Part shown: piece by piece, positions 25,885-34,800 of the stretch
Position numbering within the stretch: position 1 is the stretch's first letter
How the letters are laid out: each line of letters opens with the position of its first letter
DNA from: Photobacterium atrarenae
GTDB taxonomy: Bacteria; Pseudomonadota; Gammaproteobacteria; Enterobacterales; Vibrionaceae
Assembly (NCBI RefSeq): GCF_024380015.1
Contig: NZ_CP101509.1
Location: 1,054,001-1,118,000, forward strand
Length of the DNA stretch: 64,000 nucleotides
Direction: 5' to 3'
The notes under the pieces: model-generated
Database searches by the model: none
What the model saw: the letters and a program-made list of their open reading frames with translations, nothing else
Told to the model about the DNA's origin: nothing
Position numbers and translations under genes: made by a program

Positions 25885-27093
25885 TTACCCCGGCTTTCTC
25901 TGTAATTGCTGGACAAATATCGGGTACAGCACCAGAGAGAATAGAATCATGACGAAAGAAATGGATAAGAATGTTTCTTTTAACTCAAATGAGTCGGGTA
26001 ATAATAATATCAACGCAATTGAGACGGCGCCTCTGGCACCGGAAAAATTCAGTAACCAAAATTCCTGAGGCGTCAAATGTTCACCTTCGATGGTAATCGC
26101 AGGGAAAAGCAGCAAGATAGCCACAAGCCTGGCAACGATTAACAGGATGAGGGACGTGATGACTAAAGAAAATGTGAGCAAATCGAAAGAAGCGAGTCCG
26201 CTAAAACTGGCGCCAAGTAAGAAGAACAGGCTGGCATTTGCAATATATTCGAAATAGTCCCATAAGCAGCCCTGAATATGTGTGTTCTGGTCCGGCTCCG
26301 GGCGTTTATAACCGTAGGCCAGCGCTGCGGAAAAAACGGCAAGAATTCCGGAGAAGTGCAGGCTTTCAGCGAGGAGTAAGCTGCCAAAAGCCAGCGCCAG
26401 GGTCATATTTGTTCTGAGTGAAAAGTGTTCCCCGTGCCAATAAGCCAGCAACCAGCGTGCGGCCCTGCCCAGTAAAACACCGATGATTAAAGCGCCAGTA
26501 ATGTGGCTGAACAGGCTTGCACTGCTGTTAACCGGGCTGAATGTTGCACCTTCGAACATCAGGAGCATGAACACGCCGAACACAGTGACAACAAAACCAT
26601 CATTCAGGATCGATTCTCCTTCAATCAGAAGTTTGCGTGATTCCTGCAGCGTTTTGTTTTCATGTAATAAAGCGCCGATCGCTAAAGGGTCTGTGGCAGA
26701 GATAATTACCCCGAATAGCAGAGTTGCCAGCCACGGCATTCCAAAGACAAAATGAAGAATCGCCCCGATGATGACCATGCTGATCAGGATCCCGACGCTG
26801 CCAATCAGGCTTGCCGGCAGCAGGACTTTTCGAATATGGTGCAAGCAGATTTTTTGTGTAGATGAAAAAATCAGTAAAGGAACGAAAGCATAAAGCACCA
26901 ATTCTGAGTTGAGGGTAATTTCCGGCAATCCTAATTCAGTGGTGGTGGATAGAAATCCATACAGGACTCCGAGCAATAGCACCCAGACAATATCAGGCAG
27001 CAGCCTGGTTCGGTGTGAATAGTAGGTGAGCGCATTGAGTCCGACCAAACTTAAAACGACAAATGCAATGGCGACAAATGAGAGACTGTTCAT
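25885..27093 (-). CDS. CPA1-family sodium/proton antiporter
   Basis: A 402-residue membrane protein with about 12 transmembrane helices. GVIISATDPLAIGALLHENK contains the ion-binding ND/TDP motif, EGESILNDGFVVTVFGV the next conserved acidic motif, and FSGARGAVSIALILLLP the SGxRGA motif. These mark the NhaP/CPA1 family. It exchanges Na+ or K+ for H+ across the inner membrane. It lacks a long cytoplasmic C-terminal tail. Its start is only 17 bases after the msrA stop codon on the same strand, so it is probably the last gene of the msr-P460 unit. Confidence 0.88.
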   Translation of the reverse strand: MNSLSFVAIAFVVLSLVGLNALTYYSHRTRLLPDIVWVLLLGVLYGFLSTTTELGLPEITLNSELVLYAFVPLLIFSSTQKICLHHIRKVLLPASLIGSVGILISMVIIGAILHFVFGMPWLATLLFGVIISATDPLAIGALLHENKTLQESRKLLIEGESILNDGFVVTVFGVFMLLMFEGATFSPVNSSASLFSHITGALIIGVLLGRAARWLLAYWHGEHFSLRTNMTLALAFGSLLLAESLHFSGILAVFSAALAYGYKRPEPDQNTHIQGCLWDYFEYIANASLFFLLGASFSGLASFDLLTFSLVITSLILLIVARLVAILLLFPAITIEGEHLTPQEFWLLNFSGARGAVSIALILLLPDSFELKETFLSISFVMILFSLVLYPIFVQQLQRKPG

Positions 27094-27110
27094 TAGTGGT
27101 TTCTCGGATC

Positions 27111-27716
27111 TTAATCACAGGGCACGCCGAGTCCGCCTAGCCCACAATACCCGGAAGGGTGCTTCGCAAGATACTGTTGGTGCTTTTCTTCGGCATAATA
27201 AAACGCCGGCGCGGCCTTGATTTCTGTGGTGATGGGATTGAAGCCAGCCCGTAACAGCTTTTGCTCGTAATGCTCCCGAGAACGGTGAGCGGCTTCTGCC
27301 TGCTCATCGGACGTTGTAAAGATCACTGAGCGGTATTGGGAGCCGACGTCATTGCCCTGGCGAAGCCCCTGTGTCGGGTCGTGCCCCTCCCAAAAGCTGG
27401 CGAGCAACTGCGCATAGCTGATGATCGCCGGGTCATAGACAACGAGGACGACCTCGGCATGGCCGGTATGCCGACCGCATACTTCCATGTAGGTCGGATG
27501 AACCAAGTCTCCCCCTGCGTAGCCAACGGCAGTGGTATAGACTCCTTTCAATGTCCAGAATCGCTTTTCAGCGCCCCAGAAGCACCCCATTCCAAAGATG
27601 GCCGTTTCAAGTCCGTCAGGAAATGGCGGCGTCAGTGTTGTCCCGTGGACATCATGACTGGCTGGTACAAGCATGGGCACTCTGTCCTGCGGTGTGTTGT
27701 TGCCTGTATGGTTCAT
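27111..27716 (-). CDS. msrA: Peptide-methionine (S)-S-oxide reductase MsrA
   Basis: A 201-residue enzyme reducing the S-epimer of methionine sulfoxide in proteins. The catalytic motif is [13 protein letters not shown] with its cysteine, then [45 protein letters not shown]-terminal cysteines in [13 protein letters not shown] match the resolving pair of E. coli-type MsrA, which is regenerated by thioredoxin. No signal peptide is seen, so it is cytoplasmic. It sits between the cytochrome P460 genes and the antiporter on the same strand; MsrB is encoded three genes upstream. Confidence 0.95.
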   Translation of the reverse strand: MNHTGNNTPQDRVPMLVPASHDVHGTTLTPPFPDGLETAIFGMGCFWGAEKRFWTLKGVYTTAVGYAGGDLVHPTYMEVCGRHTGHAEVVLVVYDPAIISYAQLLASFWEGHDPTQGLRQGNDVGSQYRSVIFTTSDEQAEAAHRSREHYEQKLLRAGFNPITTEIKAAPAFYYAEEKHQQYLAKHPSGYCGLGGLGVPCD

Positions 27717-27751
27717 GGTCTGTTTCCTCAGTTTTCAATCACAGGGGCTGA

Positions 27752-28411
27752 TTACATCCCTTTCCCTTTTGCGTCGCGCAGCACCGGATAGTATTGGGTA
27801 AATACCCAGTCATCCTCGGCGAGTGCCTGGTGACAGGCCATATTGCAGGAGGCTGCTGGCTGAAGTTTGGCTGTTCTTGGATAAGGTGCCGGCTCATGAC
27901 TAAAGGTAAAGTAAGCCCAGTTTCCTGGTTCATCAGGGAAGCGTTTGGCATCTTTTACGGTCGCCTCCAGCCCGATGAAGTCGCCCTGGAAATAACCTTT
28001 CCCACTGGAGGCCTGTGTTGAACCAACACTGACCAGCTCCTTGATAATGACAGTACCTTGCGGAAATTTCCCCGTCTGCTTGTAGTGCGCGTAAGCCTCC
28101 GGGTTGATGTATACATTATGAAACTCGGGGAAAGATGCCTGGGGCGGGTTCAGATCATTTGGCGTGAGAGGGCTGCCGATATAAACCCATTCTCGCCAGG
28201 CAAAATTATCGGGTTGAATTAAGTTACCCTGAGCATCAAATTCTACCGCCTCTTTTGCGTTATCACCTTTCGCTGTGGCAGGCGTGATAGTTGCCGACGT
28301 AAAATAAACCACAGTAAACAGGCCGGCGAAGAGCGCCGTACTGAGCATAGTACCGCATATAGCACTGAGCATTGCATCAAGGAATAAAGCAGAGCTTTTT
28401 TGCGTTTTCAT
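27752..28411 (-). CDS. Cytochrome P460-family protein (first of a pair)
   Basis: A 219-residue protein with an N-terminal transmembrane or uncleaved signal segment (AICGTMLSTALFAGLFTVVYF), then a periplasmic cytochrome P460 domain. The c-type haem site is CNMACH near the C-terminus. GLEATVKDAKRFPDEPGNWAYFTF corresponds to the region with the haem-crosslinking lysine of P460 proteins. Characterised members oxidise hydroxylamine and nitric oxide, or act as cytochrome c'-beta gas binders. The ATG at 28411 has AAAGGAGAG just upstream. It is followed after 35 bases by msrA and preceded by the second P460 gene, so the pair is probably co-transcribed. Confidence 0.85.
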   Translation of the reverse strand: MKTQKSSALFLDAMLSAICGTMLSTALFAGLFTVVYFTSATITPATAKGDNAKEAVEFDAQGNLIQPDNFAWREWVYIGSPLTPNDLNPPQASFPEFHNVYINPEAYAHYKQTGKFPQGTVIIKELVSVGSTQASSGKGYFQGDFIGLEATVKDAKRFPDEPGNWAYFTFSHEPAPYPRTAKLQPAASCNMACHQALAEDDWVFTQYYPVLRDAKGKGM

Positions 28412-28509
28412 TTCTCTCTCCTTTCGCTTAGGTCGAACTGCATATGTGAAAGCAAAACCAAAAAACAACGCGCTTTGGTGATGCGACACGGAAGTGTTCG
28501 TCAGAAGGT

Positions 28510-29064
28510 TCAGTTTTCTTTCAGTACCGGATAGCCTTCTTCATAGATCCAATCCGTCTGTTTGGCAGGAATATGGCAACCAAGGCAATCCACTTTGTAA
28601 TCTGTCACTAAATTTTTCTCTGGGGCGTCCGGTTTATAGAGTGCCCAGCCCCAGCCATCCCCCCACTGGGGGTTATCAGGAAAGCGTTGGTGGGAGTCTT
28701 TTACCATGACAAACCACTCTTTTAATTTGGGAGTGGCGTAGCTGATACCACGGCCGGTTGTGTAATGCCCTGTCTTGGCTGTTCGCAGTTCCTTCACGAG
28801 CGTGGCACCATCGGGGAATTTGCCGGTTTTACGAAAAGCTGTAATTGTTGCTTGCTCGGTGTAAACGTCATGGAAGCCACTGGCTTCACCATGGGGTATA
28901 AACCAAGATCCGAGATGGACCATACTGGTCCGAAACCCGGTCGGAAAAAGGATATTGCCGTGCTTGTCGACATAGGGTGAGAAGGTATCCTCAGCCGTCA
29001 GCGAGGGAGAAGCCGCAATGGCAATCATGAATGCGATATGGGGCGTGATGTTATAGCATTGCAT
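28510..29064 (-). CDS. Cytochrome P460-family protein (second of a pair)
   Basis: A 184-residue periplasmic protein with a signal peptide (IAFMIAIAASPSLTAED). It has the P460 pattern DKHGNILFPTGFRTSMVHLGSWF, then GFHDVYTEQATITAFRKTGKFPDGATLVKEL, a lysine in EWFVMVKDSHQRFPDNPQWGDGWGWALY, and a CLGCH haem site. It is shorter than, and only modestly similar to, its neighbour at 27752, so the two may do different steps or bind different ligands. The ATG at 29064 has GGAG eight bases upstream; 29079 is less likely. It lies directly downstream of msrB. Confidence 0.85.
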   Translation of the reverse strand: MQCYNITPHIAFMIAIAASPSLTAEDTFSPYVDKHGNILFPTGFRTSMVHLGSWFIPHGEASGFHDVYTEQATITAFRKTGKFPDGATLVKELRTAKTGHYTTGRGISYATPKLKEWFVMVKDSHQRFPDNPQWGDGWGWALYKPDAPEKNLVTDYKVDCLGCHIPAKQTDWIYEEGYPVLKEN

Positions 29065-29125
29065 CAATCTTTCTCCCATGGCTGAACTTGTGGCGGTTCG
29101 TTCCTATGAGGACTTGTTGTCGAGG

Positions 29126-29590
29126 CTATTGCGCATCCTGCTCTTTGGTCTCGAACAGGTGTAAATATTGCCCATAGCCTTGCGCTTCAAGCTCGGCGAC
29201 GGGGACAAACCGGAGTGCGGCAGAGTTGATGCAGTATCTCAGGTTGGTTGGGGGTGGCCCGTCCGGAAACAAGTGCCCAAGGTGTGAATCAGCATCACGG
29301 GAGCGCACCTCGGTACGATTCATACCGTGGCTTCGATCATTGACCTCGATGATGTGCTCGCTCGCCAGGGCTTGATAAAAACTCGGCCAGCCACTATGCG
29401 AGTTATATTTATGCACGGAAGCAAAGAGTGGTTCGCCACTGACGATATCAACATAGATCCCTGCTTCCTTATGATTCCAGAACTCATTTTTGAAGGGTTT
29501 CTCCGTGCCGTTATTCTGGGTTACTTCAAGCTGGGTTGGAGAGAGGTTTGCGAGTCGGTCAGCTTTATCGCTTTGGTTGGCATTAGACAT
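29126..29590 (-). CDS. msrB: Peptide-methionine (R)-S-oxide reductase MsrB, zinc-less form
   Basis: A 154-residue MsrB that reduces the R-epimer of protein methionine sulfoxide. [50 protein letters not shown] hold the catalytic cysteine (in RYCINS) and the histidine and arginine contacts. The usual structural zinc site (two CxxC pairs) is absent: the sequence around [16 protein letters not shown] has no cysteines. No signal peptide is seen. It is the first gene after the LysR regulator and shares strand and spacing with the P460 and msrA genes. Confidence 0.93.
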   Translation of the reverse strand: MSNANQSDKADRLANLSPTQLEVTQNNGTEKPFKNEFWNHKEAGIYVDIVSGEPLFASVHKYNSHSGWPSFYQALASEHIIEVNDRSHGMNRTEVRSRDADSHLGHLFPDGPPPTNLRYCINSAALRFVPVAELEAQGYGQYLHLFETKEQDAQ

Positions 29591-29654
29591 GTATCCCCTC
29601 CTGCATCATGAAGCCGGATCCACCAATCGCGGTGCGCGCTGGTGATGCCTGCCT

Positions 29655-29685
29655 AAACAACCCCGCGGTTCTGGTGGGGTTGTTT
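29655..29685. terminator. Stem-loop between the LysR gene and msrB
   Basis: A perfect 10-bp stem (AAACAACCCC with its complement) with an 11-base loop sits 74 bases after the LysR stop codon. There is no clear U-tract beyond the stem. It may end the LysR transcript or attenuate read-through into msrB. Confidence 0.45.
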
Positions 29686-29758
29686 GGGTCTATCAAGAGC
29701 CTAGTCGCCTGTGTTCGGCGGGGCCAAGATCCATTTGTTGGGTTTCAATAAGTGATGC

Positions 29759-30670
29759 TTATGATGAGGCGGATTGGCTGGCATCTCGCTGAGCAACCGA
29801 CCAGTCGTGGGTACTGACATGTTTCAGCAATTCACTGAGTGCCGGCGGGGACTGGGGGTGATCGACGACGGCAAACTCGACCTTACGGGACATCACGGGG
29901 TCGATGATGGGCCGGTGCTCGAGCTTTGTATGAAGCAGTGAGAATTGCGGCATGACACTCACGCCCACGCCGTCAAGGACCATGCTCTGAATCCAGTCTT
30001 CACGCTGGCTGCGGAATGCGACATCTTGCTGGATATCATGCGCTTCGTGAAATTGAAGGATCTCCTGCCGGAATTCGCAGTGTAATCTGTCGACGTAGCG
30101 TTGCCGGGCAATTGCCCGCAACGGGACTGCCGCCCTATTTGAAAATTCATGGCCGGGCGGGAAGGCGACCACCATTCTTTCCTCAAACAGACTGATGTAG
30201 CGTAGTTGCGAATGGGGCGAGCCATGGCGGGCGCAGAGTGCACCGTCGATTGCCCCGGAGAGCAATAGGGGCGGTATTGATGCCGGTGTCACATCATGCA
30301 GGGTGATAGAAATCATCGGATGCTGGGCCTGAAACGTATCCAGCATCTCGGTGATCAGCCATGGTCCTATGGTGCACATGACGCCGATATTCAGCTCTGC
30401 TATCTCGCCCGAAGTGACGGCTCTTGCCGTCGCCCTGACCAGGTGCCGTGTATGATCGATTTGCTCGAAATGCCCCCGCAGCGACTGACCGAGTGCCGTT
30501 ATCCGGGTGTGGCGGCCATCCCGGAGAAACAGCTCCCCGCCAAGCTCGGTTTCTAATCGTTTTATCGCCTGGGTCAGCGCCGGTTGAGAGACGTAGCACT
30601 GCTCTGCTGCGCGCGTGAAATTCAAGGTGTTTGCAAGGGCCAAAAAGTAGCGAACCTGATTGAAATCCAT
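29759..30670 (-). CDS. LysR-family regulator
   Basis: A 303-residue LysR regulator. The helix-turn-helix is MDFNQVRYFLALANTLNFTRAAEQCYVSQPALTQAIKRLETELGGELFLRDGR. The effector domain has VMCTIGPWLITEMLDTF and DGALCARHGSPHSQLRY; cysteines near CTIGP and LCARH could respond to oxidants, as in OxyR or HypT, though no family-specific pair is certain. It is upstream of msrB on the same strand and is a plausible regulator of the msrB-P460-P460-msrA-antiporter group. A dispersed repeat element abuts its 5' region. Confidence 0.87.
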   Translation of the reverse strand: MDFNQVRYFLALANTLNFTRAAEQCYVSQPALTQAIKRLETELGGELFLRDGRHTRITALGQSLRGHFEQIDHTRHLVRATARAVTSGEIAELNIGVMCTIGPWLITEMLDTFQAQHPMISITLHDVTPASIPPLLLSGAIDGALCARHGSPHSQLRYISLFEERMVVAFPPGHEFSNRAAVPLRAIARQRYVDRLHCEFRQEILQFHEAHDIQQDVAFRSQREDWIQSMVLDGVGVSVMPQFSLLHTKLEHRPIIDPVMSRKVEFAVVDHPQSPPALSELLKHVSTHDWSVAQRDASQSASS

Positions 30671-30713
30671 GATAACTCCGGGTATTGATCGGGCCGTGCT
30701 CAGCTTTCTTTCG

Positions 30714-30848
30714 GAAATAGCGCAGGAAAAATGTTTGAGAACAAGGCAGAATTTTCAGATAAGTAGTTATTCTACAATCAAAAATTCTAACGCAGTTATC
30801 GAGCATTTTAACAAGCTAGGATGACCCCTTATTTACTGCGATTGGTAT
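30714..30848 (-). repeat. Dispersed intergenic repeat, 3'-truncated copy
   Basis: Read on the minus strand, this begins ATACCAATCGCAGTAAATAA and matches the complete element at 41208-41369 over about 130 bases with scattered substitutions; homology then stops near CGCTATTTC. The last 28 or so bases, including the second inverted terminus, are missing. It lies between the LysR gene and a DUF3179 gene. Confidence 0.8.
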
Positions 30849-30915
30849 AAGTGAAGCAAATGAACGCCGATTTGCATAACATCGGGATTACGGCCGCTGT
30901 GATCTTGATGACAGA

Positions 30916-32142
30916 TTATACGCGGTTGATATCTGTTTCGGGGAAGAAGTTCGCCCAGATCACCCAGAAGGCGCCAGCTTTCACGGTTTCGACGCGAGGC
31001 AGCTTGCCGTGCTGAGTTTGACCAAAAAAGTCGATGTCCGTAATTTGCTTACCGGTGGAGTTATAGAAAATACCTAAGCTCTTAAATTCTTTGCTGTAGC
31101 TGATCACAACCGCTCTGCCTCCGATGGTGGTATTAATCGGTTGTGCCTGCTCTTTGACAAATTCCTCGGTGTAAGCCACATAGTCGTTGCCGATGTTCAA
31201 GCCGTGAATGAGTGCTTTACTTGGCAGACGCGTATCAATGTGATCTAAAGTCGGGAAGGTCGGCTCTTCGTTGGTTGCCTGGTGGGCCACCGCCAGTTTA
31301 AAGATGAGCTCCATCATTGGATCGTAAATCGCCAGGAATGGGTTGTTCCAGAACGTCGGACGCATATCTTCGACCAGATAGTCATTCACGTAGACTTCGC
31401 CATCCGGATAAGCTTCGGCAAACTTTTCAAACGGCATGCGGAAAGTCGGCCATTCACGCATCCGGGCTTCTGAACCCGCGTTATAGTCTGATTCTGTCTG
31501 GCCCCAAAGCTGCTGAATCGGCTCACCACTGTTTTTATCGAACATAATCAAGTTGTTTTCCAACTGGCTCATCGGTGCCAAATCCAGTTGTTGTCCGTTG
31601 ATTTCCGGTGTATATGCCATGCCCAGGTTGGTCAGGCCGCAGTAAGTCATGACGACATGTTCACCGCCCAGTTCACCATTCCCCGCAACGTGGGGACGAA
31701 GCAGTTGCTTATCTGAGTGCGCGCGGGCTTTACCATTGATCTCCAGAACGATGACGCTCTCGTAGGGGTTGACATATTTTTTGGCTTCTTTGATGGACAC
31801 AAAGACACCGTTATCCATACGGGCACGCATCATGATATGTGGGTTAATCATGCCGCTGTAAAATGTGAAACAGAAGAACAGTGTCAGCGTGATAAAGGCT
31901 TTGTTGCCGACAATGTCGCGTTGTCTGTATTTGAGGTAGCCGGCAATCGCCATCGTTGCGATTGCACCAAACGCAATCGCCCAACGGTTGTACCAAACCC
32001 ATATGGTTGTTTCCCGGGGAGACTGGACGACCCATTGGCTGACGTCCGCCAGATCTTTGAAGAGTAAAAAACCAAGCACCTGGGCGATGAGTATGGTCAA
32101 CCAAAATATCTTTTTAGCGTGGATGTCGAAAATGTCTTTCAT
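30916..32142 (-). CDS. Membrane-anchored DUF3179-domain protein
   Basis: A 408-residue protein with three N-terminal hydrophobic segments (LTILIAQVLGFLLF, WAIAFGAIATMAIAGYL, FITLTLFFCFTFYSGMI), then a soluble DUF3179 domain of about 290 residues. ESVIVLEINGKARAHSDKQLLRPHVAGNGELGGEHVVMTYCGLTNLGMAY is the equivalent of the family hallmark: the first cysteine (YC) remains but the second of CPLCG is replaced by TN. NLIMFDKNSGEPIQQLWGQ and RMPFEKFAEAYPDGEVYV follow. The biochemical role is unknown. It differs from the exported form at 13295 in membrane anchoring and in this motif. Confidence 0.82.
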   Translation of the reverse strand: MKDIFDIHAKKIFWLTILIAQVLGFLLFKDLADVSQWVVQSPRETTIWVWYNRWAIAFGAIATMAIAGYLKYRQRDIVGNKAFITLTLFFCFTFYSGMINPHIMMRARMDNGVFVSIKEAKKYVNPYESVIVLEINGKARAHSDKQLLRPHVAGNGELGGEHVVMTYCGLTNLGMAYTPEINGQQLDLAPMSQLENNLIMFDKNSGEPIQQLWGQTESDYNAGSEARMREWPTFRMPFEKFAEAYPDGEVYVNDYLVEDMRPTFWNNPFLAIYDPMMELIFKLAVAHQATNEEPTFPTLDHIDTRLPSKALIHGLNIGNDYVAYTEEFVKEQAQPINTTIGGRAVVISYSKEFKSLGIFYNSTGKQITDIDFFGQTQHGKLPRVETVKAGAFWVIWANFFPETDINRV

Positions 32143-32262
32143 AGCAGACTCTCATTGATTCACAGAGTGGTTAATGAGGAGTCTAAGTCGGGCCGCAAAG
32201 TAGATAAATGCCCTCTGCTGAGATGAATTGTGCCATGGAATGGAACAATTTATGGCCCGTGA

Positions 32263-33168
32263 TTACGTCGGTAACTGGCCTTCTATCGTGCTGAGTTTCT
32301 GTTGGAGAAATTGCTGGATATCTTTGATCAGCACCCGGACTTTGCCGGGGACAAAACGGCGGGAGTGATAAACCCCGTAGATAGTGAGCGGAAAGCAATA
32401 TTGACCGTCAAATAAGCGGACGAGTTGAATGTTTTTGACTTGATCAACGGCCATGAAGAGTGGCAGGCAGCCAACGCCTTGACCGGCTGCAGTCAGGGCC
32501 CGTAACACATAGGGAGAATCCGCAGTACATTTCGGCATGGCAGGGAGTTCGATGCTGCCATGGTTCCAGGAGAGTTGTTGGGAAGAAAACTGGTGCATGA
32601 TCAGGGTGTGGTGCTGCTCAAGCTCTGCCGGTGTTTGTGGAATACCATGGGTGTTGAGGTAATCCGGGCTGGCAAAGTAGTCATAGTGAAGGGTGGCGAG
32701 CGGGATCGCGATGAAGGATGAGTCCGGCTGGCTACCGATGTCGATCCGAAGATCAAAGCGTCGATCGGCCATTGCCGACAAAGGCTGATTGGTGGAATGA
32801 ATGACCAGAGAAAGGTCAGGGTATTGCTGGCAAAATTCGCTAATATGATCCGTGCAGAGTTCCAGAATACAGTCCGGCGCGTACAGGGTGAGTTTGCCGG
32901 TGTAATCGCCCTGGCGATGTGCAATATCCTTTTCAGTCGCCGCGACGTCATCCAGGATTTGCGTTGCTTTATGATAAAACGCTTCGCCGACTTCAGTCAG
33001 GATCAGGCTACGGGTGGTTCGCTCAAGTAGTCGGGTTTTGAGGCTTGCTTCCAGATTGCGGATCCGGCGGCTGACCGTTGATTTGGGCAGTTCGCAGTAC
33101 TCAGCGGCCTTGGTAAAGCTGCCTTGTTGTACCACCTGTACGAAGAGCGCCATATCATCCAGGTTCAT
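32263..33168 (-). CDS. LysR-family regulator
   Basis: A 301-residue LysR protein. DDMALFVQVVQQGSFTKAAEYCELPKSTVSRRIRNLEASLKTRLLERTTRSLILTEVGEAFY is the winged-helix of the DsdC/AaeR-type group with the SxVSRRIxxLE recognition helix. The effector domain (LTLYAPDCILELCTDHISEF, DLRIDIGSQPDSSFIAIPL) is standard length. The target is unclear; it lies between the DUF3179 membrane protein and the glutathionylspermidine-synthase-like gene, all on the minus strand. Confidence 0.87.
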   Translation of the reverse strand: MNLDDMALFVQVVQQGSFTKAAEYCELPKSTVSRRIRNLEASLKTRLLERTTRSLILTEVGEAFYHKATQILDDVAATEKDIAHRQGDYTGKLTLYAPDCILELCTDHISEFCQQYPDLSLVIHSTNQPLSAMADRRFDLRIDIGSQPDSSFIAIPLATLHYDYFASPDYLNTHGIPQTPAELEQHHTLIMHQFSSQQLSWNHGSIELPAMPKCTADSPYVLRALTAAGQGVGCLPLFMAVDQVKNIQLVRLFDGQYCFPLTIYGVYHSRRFVPGKVRVLIKDIQQFLQQKLSTIEGQLPT

Positions 33169-33181
33169 TGTTATTATCCTG

Positions 33182-33217
33182 TACTATTTCTGATCACTGA
33201 CTGACTTTGATTAGTAT
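33182..33217 (+). repeat. Terminal fragment of the dispersed repeat
   Basis: About 36 bases from CTATTTCTGATCACTGACT to GATTAGTATTA match the right end of the complete element at 41332-41371 with roughly five substitutions. No internal part of the element is present. It fills the gap between two minus-strand genes. Confidence 0.6.
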
Positions 33218-34380
33218 TACAAAATAATATGTGGCAGATACCGCGATAAATCCTGGGTCACGCGGGAGCTGTCTTCACGGATGGAAATACCACCCGCTTG
33301 ATCGTTGATCAGCCAGCTGCCAATCAGGGTGTAGCTGTCGTTAAATTTGGGGAGCGGGTGGTACGCCTGGTAAATCATCCCTTCATCGCCATACGGGCCG
33401 TCAACCCGGAGGGTCTGGCGGCCTTGTTCAACAATACTGATATTGGCGCCTTCACGGGAAAAAATCGGCTTGATGACATAATCGCGTAATTCACTCAGGT
33501 TGCGATCATCGGGAAAATACGCTGGCAGCAGGTTCGGGTGGCCTTTGAATTGCTGCCATAACAGCGGGAGCAGGGCTTTGTTGCTGAGGATTGATTTCCA
33601 CATCGGCTCCAGCCAGTTGACTTTGGCTTCAGGCAGATAATCGGCGTATGCTTCACGGAACATGAACTCCCACGGGTAAAGCTTGAATATCCAGCGAATG
33701 GGGCGATCGCGCAGATCGGTAAACTCCTGTTTGCTGTTCAGGCCAATATCTTCCACATGGACAAAGGCGGTCGATAAACCGGCCTCCTTGGCACAGTCTT
33801 CCATGTACTGCACGGTACCACGATCTTCCTCGGTATCTTTACAGCAGGCGAAGTGTAGTGTCTGGCCGGGTTGTTGGCGGGCGAGCTCCTGAAAACGGGA
33901 CATCAGTAGCTCCTGCAACAGGTTGAACTGGTCGGCGTCCCGGCGGATGGCACCGCTGTTGACCATATCTTCCAGCCACAACCACTGCCAGAAACCCGTC
34001 TCATAGAGGCTGGTGGGCGTATCGGCATTATTTTCATACAGTTTGGCCGGGCCGTTGCCGTCATAGGCAAAATCGAGTCGGGAGTAGAGAGAAGGCTCGC
34101 GGCTTTTCCAGGAATCGAGCACTGGTTGCCACAGGGGTTCGGGGATCTGGAATTTTCGCAGCCAGTAATCATCGGCAACGACCTGTTCGACCACCGCCAG
34201 ACACATCTGGTGCAGCTCTTCGGTCGGATCTTCCAAGTCGCGCTCGATCTGCGCCAGGGTGAACTGGTAATAGGCGGTCTCGTCCCAGTATGGCTCGCCG
34301 TACATGGTGTGAAACCCAAAACCAAACGCTTTGGCTTGCTCCCGCCAGTGCGGTCGCTCGCGACTCTCGATTCGAAGCAT
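33217..34380 (-). CDS. Glutathionylspermidine-synthase-family ATP-grasp protein
   Basis: A 387-residue protein of the GSP_synth (YgiC/YjfC) family. W-R-E-Q and [20 protein letters not shown] open the fold; [36 protein letters not shown] carries the conserved DGxxPKLYExNADTPT block for ATP/metal; [12 protein letters not shown] and [13 protein letters not shown] are the ATP-grasp end motifs. E. coli glutathionylspermidine synthetase joins glutathione to spermidine, whereas the YgiC/YjfC proteins resemble only its synthetase half and have unproven amide-ligase activity. There is no amidase domain here. Partner genes usually found with ygiC (DUF1190, DUF350) are not adjacent. Confidence 0.88.
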   Translation of the reverse strand: MLRIESRERPHWREQAKAFGFGFHTMYGEPYWDETAYYQFTLAQIERDLEDPTEELHQMCLAVVEQVVADDYWLRKFQIPEPLWQPVLDSWKSREPSLYSRLDFAYDGNGPAKLYENNADTPTSLYETGFWQWLWLEDMVNSGAIRRDADQFNLLQELLMSRFQELARQQPGQTLHFACCKDTEEDRGTVQYMEDCAKEAGLSTAFVHVEDIGLNSKQEFTDLRDRPIRWIFKLYPWEFMFREAYADYLPEAKVNWLEPMWKSILSNKALLPLLWQQFKGHPNLLPAYFPDDRNLSELRDYVIKPIFSREGANISIVEQGRQTLRVDGPYGDEGMIYQAYHPLPKFNDSYTLIGSWLINDQAGGISIREDSSRVTQDLSRYLPHIIL

Positions 34381-34800
34381 GGGATTGTTCCTGAGGTTAA
34401 CTGAAAATCACTTGAGGTGGCAGGCAGTTAGTCTACCTGTATTTGACCGCGTGGGGGAACTGTCAGTGGTCAGAAGTGGGAAGTATCACCCGATGCGGGA
34501 TGTCAGCCGCTGGCGGCTCGTGAGAAATAGGCCCCTTCAATGCTTGGCTACTGAGTGATGGAGGAAGGGGCCAGATGTACCAATGTGTTGCGGACGCTAG
34601 CAATGTTAAAACGCTCGGTACGAACATCCCGAAGGAATGCTCAATCAGTATAGGGAGCTGATTTAGAGTAAAGAACCTAATTCTGGCACTTGATCCTCAA
34701 TGAGGCTGAAAAGGACGATGGCTCAATTGCTCTGGGCAGGCATCAGCCAGCCCCGGAGAATGTTCTGGGGCTGGCTGGATGGGGGGACGGAAAACGGCAC
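34381..34800. other. 420-base intergenic region with hairpin
   Basis: No convincing coding frame is seen. A perfect 11-bp stem (34744-34754 with 34767-34777, CAGCCAGCCCC and its complement) lies 24 bases beyond the chrR stop codon and probably ends the sigma-factor operon, although it lacks a T-run. The part next to 34380 should hold the promoter of the glutathionylspermidine-synthase-like gene. Confidence 0.5.
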
